DNA of 12,814 nucleotides from the NCBI GenBank assembly GCA_964586055.1, contig CAZPFX010000024.1:1-12814 (forward strand). Reading direction: 5' to 3'. This DNA is from UM-FILTER-42-14 sp964586055. GTDB taxonomy: Bacteria > Patescibacteriota > Microgenomatia > UBA1400 > PJMF01. Positions 7,928-12,814 of this stretch are shown here, piece by piece. Every line of letters starts with the position of its first letter. Position 1 is the stretch's first letter. The translations under genes and the position numbers were made by a program. Below the pieces are notes generated by a model. The model was not told the origin of the DNA and searched no databases. It saw nothing but the letters and a program-made list of their open reading frames with translations.

Positions 7928-8933
7928 TGCTTCCCTGAAATAGGTTTCCACTGAAAGTCATGAAAAGTGAGAAGCTTAAATTCAAAACTTCAATGCTATA
8001 AGCTTCTTCTAGAAATACAACCAGATTCTCATTTGGAATTTCCATATCCTTTACAAATCTCATCATGGATTCTGCATCTGCCACTTTCGGAGCTTGAAGT
8101 AACAAAATATCTGATACAGATTTTGCTAGATGAGTGAGAAAACCATTGATAATAATGTTGAAAAATTCTCCTATGACCTGATCTCCCATTTCAAGAGCTA
8201 AGTTCTTCCCGCCAGTGCCTTTTTCAATTAGCTTGATTAGCGCGAGAGTGTCATCTCTCTTCATTGAAAGTATGGCTAATCCTGGGGCCTTGGCTTTGAT
8301 TTTGCTGAAAATGAAGATAGTTCCGGGAATTTTGGATAGTTCGAGAATATGTTCTTGCAAAGTTCCAGAAGAGATAACTGACACATTCATGTCTTCAAGA
8401 CTTGGTTTTTTAACAAATAACTTTTCCAGAGAGCCCTCAATTTGATCAAGACTAGCTTTAAAAACGCTTGATACCTGGGTGGAAGATAGCGAAGTGCCAA
8501 CATGTTTTTTTATAATTTCAGGATCTTTTATTATTGGAGATTTCGTACCGATATCGCTTGACTCGATAATTTCACTAGCTCTAATGACTATGTCTCTTGG
8601 TAGTTGTTTAATTTTGTTAAAAATCTCTGCTGCACCCAGTGACATAAGTTTCTTTTTATCACTCTCGCTCTCAAGAGCAGAAACTATCATTACTGGGATG
8701 TTCTTTGTCTCATCATTCTCTTTTAACTCTTTTAGGACCTGAAAACCATCTTTATTTGGGAGAATTATGTCAAGAAAAATAGCGTCGGGTTTTGTTTTTA
8801 TGGCCTGAGATACGCCGCTTTCTCCGTCAGTCGCAAACTCAACCCGCATGTTGTGCTGGGCTAGCTCAGCTTTGTAAAATTCTAGAAAAAACTTGTCATC
8901 ATCGATGATCAGTACCGTTGGATTTATTCTCAT
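7920..8933 (-). CDS. Receiver domain fused to a one-site CheC-like phosphatase domain
   Basis: The first ~112 residues are a receiver: Asp11-Asp13 acidic cluster, phospho-acceptor Asp55 in FLDIILP, Ser85 and Lys107. The Pro normally following that Lys is replaced (NKIK). A linker reaches about residue 140. Residues ~140-337 have CheC length and pattern. The C-terminal helix keeps Glu256-x2-Asn259-x22-Pro282, the catalytic pair and spaced proline of CheC/CheX, while the usual Asp/Ser seven residues before Asn is Gln252. The N-terminal CheC helix has no E-x2-N. So it may be a phosphatase with one active site, regulated by or acting on its own receiver; this function is inferred. The gene starts 6 bp after the previous stop without a Shine-Dalgarno sequence and ends in an 8-bp overlap with cheY. 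TGA serves as its stop. Confidence 0.87.
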   Translation of the reverse strand: MRINPTVLIIDDDKFFLEFYKAELAQHNMRVEFATDGESGVSQAIKTKPDAIFLDIILPNKDGFQVLKELKENDETKNIPVMIVSALESESDKKKLMSLGAAEIFNKIKQLPRDIVIRASEIIESSDIGTKSPIIKDPEIIKKHVGTSLSSTQVSSVFKASLDQIEGSLEKLFVKKPSLEDMNVSVISSGTLQEHILELSKIPGTIFIFSKIKAKAPGLAILSMKRDDTLALIKLIEKGTGGKNLALEMGDQVIGEFFNIIINGFLTHLAKSVSDILLLQAPKVADAESMMRFVKDMEIPNENLVVFLEEAYSIEVLNLSFSLFMTFSGNLFQGSND

Positions 8934-8939
8934 ATTAAA

Positions 8940-9536
8940 CTATTCCAAATTTTCTTTTTCAGGCTGAAAAAATATTTTATTAAAGACAATATAGAGACTG
9001 GCTTGGATGAGGCTTTGGCCAATAGTGATCTCAGATTTGAACAGAAGACCCTCGCTGCTTTCATTCTCATCAATCTTTGTCGAGTTTAATAGAATATCTT
9101 TAAGTCTTGTTGCCGTGATCATGTTTGGTACGCTTAGTCCGACCTCGATATCGACTGCTTCTGCCAGCGCAGTCATATAAGAGTTTGAAAGAATATTTAA
9201 AGTTTCCTTTAGGGCGGATCTATCAATAGATTTCATTATTCCTGTTGTGCCAACTGGAAGCTGGTTTAAGAGGTCGACTAGGGCAAGAGCTCCTTCTCTT
9301 GAAAGTAATAGAATTGAAATTCCCGGAGTTGGTTTCGCGTCAATGAATTGAGAGTATATGACTACTGCGTGCTCATCGTTTGGATTTACTTTTTCTAGAA
9401 TTTCAGACAAAGGAAGTTTAGCAACTGATGAGGTATCGACGCTTGTTGATATCCCAGACAATCTCTCGAATGCTTCTGCAACTTTCTTTGAGCCCTCATT
9501 TGCTGCCTGTGCCAATTGTTCTTGTGTGTAGCTCAT
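8940..9536 (-). CDS. CheC/CheX-family phosphatase with one intact active site
   Basis: The 198-residue protein is full CheC length but asymmetrical. The C-terminal half has a perfect signature: Ser107, Glu111, Asn114 and, after 22 residues, Pro137 - the same numbering as the canonical CheC in this operon. In the N-terminal half the corresponding helix reads LAQAANEG, with Gln10 where the catalytic Glu should be, Asn13 kept, and no Pro at the expected place. This suggests a CheY-P phosphatase working with one site, or a divergent copy that arose from a CheC duplication. Its ATG (9534-9536) abuts the cheW stop directly, and a GAGG lies about 11 nt upstream within cheW. It is not fused to a FliN domain. 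Which CheY or receiver it acts on cannot be told from sequence. Confidence 0.85.
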   Translation of the reverse strand: MSYTQEQLAQAANEGSKKVAEAFERLSGISTSVDTSSVAKLPLSEILEKVNPNDEHAVVIYSQFIDAKPTPGISILLLSREGALALVDLLNQLPVGTTGIMKSIDRSALKETLNILSNSYMTALAEAVDIEVGLSVPNMITATRLKDILLNSTKIDENESSEGLLFKSEITIGQSLIQASLYIVFNKIFFQPEKENLE

Positions 9537-10106
9537 TTAGTTTTTTTCCTCTTCTTTAGTATTTGTTTGTTCATTAGCAAGTTGCTGTCCTATTTCAAAT
9601 ATCTCATCGTTCTCTAGAATTTTGGTCAAATTCAAGAGAATTAACAATCTGGATCCTTCTGGTATCTTTTCAGAATCCGTTTCGTCGCCCTCATTAGCTC
9701 CGATTGGTATGACTCCTTTAAGATAGTCAATGTTTACTTTATGAGCTAGTACGGACGGAGGAGGCTGAATTTTTTCCTGGGTAACTTTAATGATCTCTGT
9801 AACTTTGTCTACTAAAATTCCAAATGTATTTTCCCCTGATTGTGTAACAATTATGTGTGAGTGTTTAGATACCTCACTTTCAAGAGCAAATTTTTTCTCT
9901 AGGTCTACAATAACTACCATCTTGCCGCGCAAATTTATAATACCGCCGATAAAATTAGGAACATTTGGAAGGGGGGTTACTTCTGGAGTTAAGATTATCT
10001 CTTGTAGCTCAGATATCTCTACTGCGTACTCTTCTCCATGCAGCTCAAAGACAACTACTTGAATAGTCTCAGCACTTTCCACAGCTTGATCTTGATTTTC
10101 AGTCAT
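9537..10106 (-). CDS. cheW: Chemotaxis coupling protein CheW
   Basis: CheW links receptor signalling tips to CheA in the membrane-associated array. The 189-residue protein is a single CheW domain (about 14-165) with the hallmark GGIINLRGKMVVIVDL stretch (54-69, NLRG at 58-61), followed by FGILVDKVTEII (95-106) and a C-terminal ILLNLTKIL strand (156-164). It carries an acidic N-terminal extension and a ~20-residue Glu/Asn/Lys-rich tail, making it slightly longer than the typical ~150-165 residues. It starts 3 bp after the upstream cheY stop and ends immediately against the next gene's ATG. It is the only CheW in view, suggesting a simple receptor-CheW-CheA core. Confidence 0.95.
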   Translation of the reverse strand: MTENQDQAVESAETIQVVVFELHGEEYAVEISELQEIILTPEVTPLPNVPNFIGGIINLRGKMVVIVDLEKKFALESEVSKHSHIIVTQSGENTFGILVDKVTEIIKVTQEKIQPPPSVLAHKVNIDYLKGVIPIGANEGDETDSEKIPEGSRLLILLNLTKILENDEIFEIGQQLANEQTNTKEEEKN

Positions 10107-10109
10107 GAA

Positions 10110-10478
10110 TTATCCAAGAGCGCTTTTTATAGTCTCGAGCACTTTCTCACCTTCGAATGGTTTGACCACATACCCGAATGCTCCTAAGTTTTTAGCTTCC
10201 TCGATCATGGCATCTTGACCGACTGCTGAAACAACAATAACTTTTGTTGTATTTCCTAACTCTTTGAGTTTTGAAAGAACTCCAATGCCCTCTAACTCAG
10301 GCATAATCATGTCAAGTAAAACTAAATCTGGACTTTCCTTTTCAATTAGCTCTAGAGCTTGATTTCCGTTTTCAGCTTCTAGAAAATCAGAGAAACCAGC
10401 CTCTGTAAGTATATCCATTAGAACTTTTCGCATAAAAGCTGAATCGTCCGCTAAAAGAATTTTTGCCTGTGTGTTCAT
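10110..10478 (-). CDS. cheY: Stand-alone response regulator CheY (first copy in transcription order)
   Basis: This is a single receiver domain of 122 residues. All five functional positions are present: Asp11/Asp12, phospho-acceptor Asp56 in LLDMIMP, Ser84 and Lys106 followed by Pro. The loop SAVGQ (84-88) is close to the SAMGQ of Bacillus/Thermotoga CheY. It lies directly behind the receptor gene (20-bp gap) and before cheW. It is similar to, but clearly diverged from, the second CheY of this operon, so they may serve different outputs, for example motor control and a phosphate sink; this is inference. The ATG at 10476-10478 is preceded by AAAGGGAAG, one of the better ribosome-binding candidates in the operon. 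Confidence 0.95.
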   Translation of the reverse strand: MNTQAKILLADDSAFMRKVLMDILTEAGFSDFLEAENGNQALELIEKESPDLVLLDMIMPELEGIGVLSKLKELGNTTKVIVVSAVGQDAMIEEAKNLGAFGYVVKPFEGEKVLETIKSALG

Positions 10479-10484
10479 TTAATG

Positions 10485-10493
10485 CTTCCCTTT
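10485..10493 (-). promoter_or_regulatory. Probable ribosome-binding site of the first cheY
   Basis: Read on the minus strand the site is AAAGGGAAG, ending 6 nt before the cheY ATG. It is purine-rich and at usable spacing. It stands out because most other starts in this operon have only A/T-rich sequence or a weak GGA/AAGG upstream. Confidence 0.4.
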
Positions 10494-10498
10494 ATTAA

Positions 10499-12739
10499 TT
10501 AATTACTATTTTCCTCAAGTTTCGAATCCTCGACTCGGTGCACTATCGGACCGTTATTATGAGTCTCAGCCGTTGACTGGTGACTGTTTTCATCACTCAT
10601 GTGGACGTGCTCAGCCACCTCAACTTTTTCAACTTTGTGCGACAGTTCCTCATGATCTAAGTTTGGTTTTTCAACATGAAAAACGTGATTCTTTGGAGCT
10701 TCTTTTTGAGGTTCGGCAGGATTGATTTCTGCGGCCTTGGTGGCTACTTTGTGAAGAACATTTTTTATTTCTCTTTTAACTTCCCCAGCCAAGCTTCTGA
10801 CATTTTCAGCTAGGCCTTGGAGTTGTTGTGCTGAGGCTGCTACTTGCTGATTTGCTGCTGACTGTTGTTGTGTAGACACAGATAGCTGTTGAGCTCCAGA
10901 TGAGTTTTGCTCGGCCACAGCCGCAATGGAATCCATTGTTTTGGCTACCTGCTGAATAGCAGCGGCTTGCTGTTGGATTGCAGCTGAAATTTCCTGAGTC
11001 TTAGAAGTACTTTGCTGTATCGAAGCCGCGATGCTTTGAACCCCCGATAGGGTCTCATCGATAACCTTAGAGCCCTCTTCGATGGATTTATTTCCATCAT
11101 CAACAGTAGTGACTGTCTCGTCAATAGAAGTCATCATGTCTTTGATCATTGCTTGGATTTCTTCGGTAGCTGCGCCAGAGCTTTCGGCAAGTTTTCGAAC
11201 CTCGTCCGCAACTACGGCAAATCCTCTGCCAGCATCACCTGCTCTTGCTGCCTCTATGGCAGCGTTTAGCGCAAGTAAATTTGTTTGTTTAGCAATTCCA
11301 CCAATGGTGTTCACAATCTCAACAATTGACTGAGATTTATCGGCGAGATTTTTAACAGAGCCAGAGGTGTTTGAGATAACAGACTTAATGTTCGCAAGGT
11401 TTTGTTGTGAAGTTTCTCCGTTCTTACTTGCGCTCTGAGCCAGTTGAGCTACCTGACTAGATGTGCTAGAAACTTCCTGTGCTGACGCTGACATTTGTTG
11501 GACAGCGGTCGCCATAGAAGAAATAGATTGACTAACCTCTTCAGACTGTCTTGATTGTTGGCTTGCTCCTGTCGCCAACTGCTGAGCTATGGAGGCGTTC
11601 TGCTGGGATGCGGCTGAGGCTTGCTGAGACGATGAAGAAAGTTGTGTAGCAGCACTTGTTATCTGTTCAATAACATCTCTAAGAGGTCTTTTAACAAACT
11701 CTCCAGTAGATTTTGAGGCATACCATGAGAGCAGCGCGACCACTACTGATATTATTAAGCCGAGTAAAACGACAAAGATTCTTAGTTGGTTAATTTCAGC
11801 AAAAGCTTCGCTTGTATCTATTTCTCCCACAATCATCCAGTGAAGTGCATCAATCTTTTCTCTGTAGTGAGCTCTATTGACCATATTTGATGAGCCAAAT
11901 TCGTGAACGGCTGCAATAACTTCATGTCCCAGATAGTCTTCATGAACAAGACTCAGATCTTGATGAGTTTTCTGAAGTTGTCTAACGCCTTCTGTATCAA
12001 CAACTCGATTAAAAGCTGTACCAGCCTCAAAACGAGAATCTGTCAGCATTACTTGATCAGAATTCAACAAGTAGACTTCTCCAGTTTCTCCAAGTTTGGT
12101 ACTGTCAAGAATTTGATTTAAATAGTCGATATTCATCTCTAACTGTAAAACAGCGATTGTTGCGCCCCGCTGGTTCTTAATAGGTGTAGATATGACTTGG
12201 GTTACTTTATCTGTATCAGGTGACAGCTCAATTTCGCCAAGAAATATATTCTTCATTCCTTGCGAGAACCAAGCGCTTTGAGACTCATTTATATTTGAGG
12301 AGCCATATGTAGAAACAAATACGTCTCCATTTTTATCAGCAATCATGATGTCTGCAAATATCCCATTGCCATCTGCTTCATCACCGTAGTGAGTAGCGAA
12401 ATCAGCAAGCATCCCTTTAAGTGCAGCTGTAGCGGAAGATTTATCATCTGAACTTAAGTTTTTTTCGGTGCTCGTTGCTTGCTCGGTAAGTTTGACTAGT
12501 TCTGGTAGAGAGGCCAGGAATTCAGCATTGCTCATCTGAGTTTCGATTTGTTTAACAATTGCGCTTTCACTTTGTTCAACGTTGCTATTTATTTCTTCAA
12601 AAATAACTTTTTGGAGAGCATTTTGAGCAGAGAAAAAACTGATCGTCGCGACTATTGCTGCTGGTACAAGGGAAACCAATAGAAACCAGGAGACGAAGCG
12701 TCCGGTAAGAGTCGAGGTGATTTTTTTGAACGGATTCAT
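10499..12739 (-). CDS. Methyl-accepting chemotaxis protein with dCache sensor, no complete HAMP, histidine-rich tail
   Basis: This 746-residue membrane receptor is the sensory input. Transmembrane helix 1 is about 15-37. An extracytoplasmic dCache-like domain (about 38-316) includes LGETGEVYLLNSDQVMLTDS (216-235). Helix 2 is about 319-341. Only a short KRPLRDVIEQI stub follows, instead of a full ~50-residue HAMP, before a long Gln/Ser-rich coiled coil. The signalling tip centres on NAAIEAARAG (492-501, Glu496), with about 140-150 residues of helix on either side. Pairs matching the methylation consensus lie at 414/415, 589/590, 610/611 and 631/632. The last ~95 residues form a polar tail with nine His between 685 and 734 and no NWETF-type tether. 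In the distal Cache region W157/F158 lack the Arg two positions before that marks typical amino-acid sensors, so the ligand is unknown. First gene of the operon; no Shine-Dalgarno motif precedes its ATG. Confidence 0.95.
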   Translation of the reverse strand: MNPFKKITSTLTGRFVSWFLLVSLVPAAIVATISFFSAQNALQKVIFEEINSNVEQSESAIVKQIETQMSNAEFLASLPELVKLTEQATSTEKNLSSDDKSSATAALKGMLADFATHYGDEADGNGIFADIMIADKNGDVFVSTYGSSNINESQSAWFSQGMKNIFLGEIELSPDTDKVTQVISTPIKNQRGATIAVLQLEMNIDYLNQILDSTKLGETGEVYLLNSDQVMLTDSRFEAGTAFNRVVDTEGVRQLQKTHQDLSLVHEDYLGHEVIAAVHEFGSSNMVNRAHYREKIDALHWMIVGEIDTSEAFAEINQLRIFVVLLGLIISVVVALLSWYASKSTGEFVKRPLRDVIEQITSAATQLSSSSQQASAASQQNASIAQQLATGASQQSRQSEEVSQSISSMATAVQQMSASAQEVSSTSSQVAQLAQSASKNGETSQQNLANIKSVISNTSGSVKNLADKSQSIVEIVNTIGGIAKQTNLLALNAAIEAARAGDAGRGFAVVADEVRKLAESSGAATEEIQAMIKDMMTSIDETVTTVDDGNKSIEEGSKVIDETLSGVQSIAASIQQSTSKTQEISAAIQQQAAAIQQVAKTMDSIAAVAEQNSSGAQQLSVSTQQQSAANQQVAASAQQLQGLAENVRSLAGEVKREIKNVLHKVATKAAEINPAEPQKEAPKNHVFHVEKPNLDHEELSHKVEKVEVAEHVHMSDENSHQSTAETHNNGPIVHRVEDSKLEENSN

Positions 12740-12814
12740 GAGGCAGCTTTAAATAACTAAGGGTCTTGTAACCTTTAGAGCGACAACGGGTCAGATTTTA
12801 AGTTGTCCAAAAGT
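12740..12814 (-). other. Leader/upstream region of the operon
   Basis: These 75 bp are the only non-coding stretch long enough to hold a promoter, so the operon promoter is here or beyond the right edge. On the minus strand it contains TTGGAC and TAAAAT (near the right edge), TTGTCG and a TTATTTAAAG box. No pair of -35 and -10 elements at 16-18 bp spacing is convincing. An imperfect inverted repeat (12757-12778, 7-bp arms) is present, without a T-tract. No ORF was seen here on either strand. Confidence 0.4.

Larger units (their letters stand above)
1..12739 (-). other. Predicted single chemosensory-type IV pilus operon
   Basis: Fourteen genes lie in the same direction. Gaps in transcription order are 20, 3, 0, 6, overlap 8, 10, overlap 8, 15, overlap 8, 15, 2, overlap 20 and 1 bp. 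None leaves room for an internal promoter or terminator outside coding sequence, which supports one transcript. Internal promoters within coding sequence cannot be excluded. The operon continues past the left edge. Confidence 0.8.

Noticed and set aside
7928..7951. GTG-initiated extension of the second cheY
   Set aside because: It would add eight residues unlike any CheY N-terminus and a 32-bp overlap. The ATG at 7925-7927 gives a normal CheY and the same 8-bp overlap seen at two other junctions.
10790..11700. Gln/Ala/Ser-rich repetitive coding stretch considered as a tandem DNA repeat
   Set aside because: The repetition is at protein level (heptads of the receptor coiled coil); the DNA copies are not near-identical.
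12757..12778. Imperfect inverted repeat upstream of the receptor gene, considered as a terminator or operator
   Set aside because: Arms are only 7 bp with one mismatch or wobble, there is no T-tract, and no second copy was found. It could be chance.
1..12814. Archaeal origin suggested by CheC/CheD and multiple CheC proteins
   Set aside because: PilB with an MshEN-like domain, PilC and GXTLIE-type bacterial prepilins are bacterial; no CheF or archaellum genes are seen.

Overview
The window is one dense, co-directional minus-strand operon of 14 protein genes that runs from a chemoreceptor at the right (12739) to a pilin-like gene cut by the left edge (1). No gap between consecutive genes exceeds about 20 bp and several genes overlap. 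The only non-coding stretch is the 75 bp upstream of the first gene (12740-12814). No RNA genes, insertion sequences, CRISPR arrays or large repeats were seen. TGA is used as a stop (7920-7922), so the organism does not appear to recode UGA.

In transcription order the upstream part is a nearly complete chemosensory pathway: a dCache-type methyl-accepting chemotaxis protein, CheY, CheW, a one-site CheC-like phosphatase, a receiver domain fused to a one-site CheC-like domain, a second CheY, CheB, CheA without a P2 domain, a canonical two-site CheC, and CheD. The downstream part is type IV pilus machinery: PilB extension ATPase, PilC platform protein, a GspH/FimT-type pseudopilin, and a second pilin-like protein whose visible C-terminal part looks like the start of an LVIVD-type beta-propeller. 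CheR, PilT, PilD, PilM/N/O and every flagellar gene are absent from this window.

The host is a bacterium: it has bacterial prepilin signatures and a PilB with an MshEN domain. AT-rich genes, a short PilC, pilins with 'EGIETVRA...NWSNLSAGTYG'-style and 'AQSYAMAGKNNSSWGV'-style segments, and a pilin fused to an LVIVD-like propeller resemble pili of the Candidate Phyla Radiation (Patescibacteria/Parcubacteria-like). This placement is an inference from remembered family style, not from a search.

Inferred working model: ligand or contact sensing by the receptor controls CheA through CheW. CheA phosphorylates two CheYs, CheB and possibly the REC-CheC fusion. Adaptation runs through CheB and CheD. 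Signal removal uses three CheC-family proteins instead of CheZ. The physical output is most plausibly pilus extension and retraction rather than a flagellar motor. The most interesting points are the operonic fusion of a CheC/CheD-type (Bacillus/Thermotoga-like) pathway to a type IV pilus, the REC-CheC fusion, the graded set of three CheC proteins, the receptor with no full HAMP and a histidine-rich tail, and the pilin-propeller fusion.
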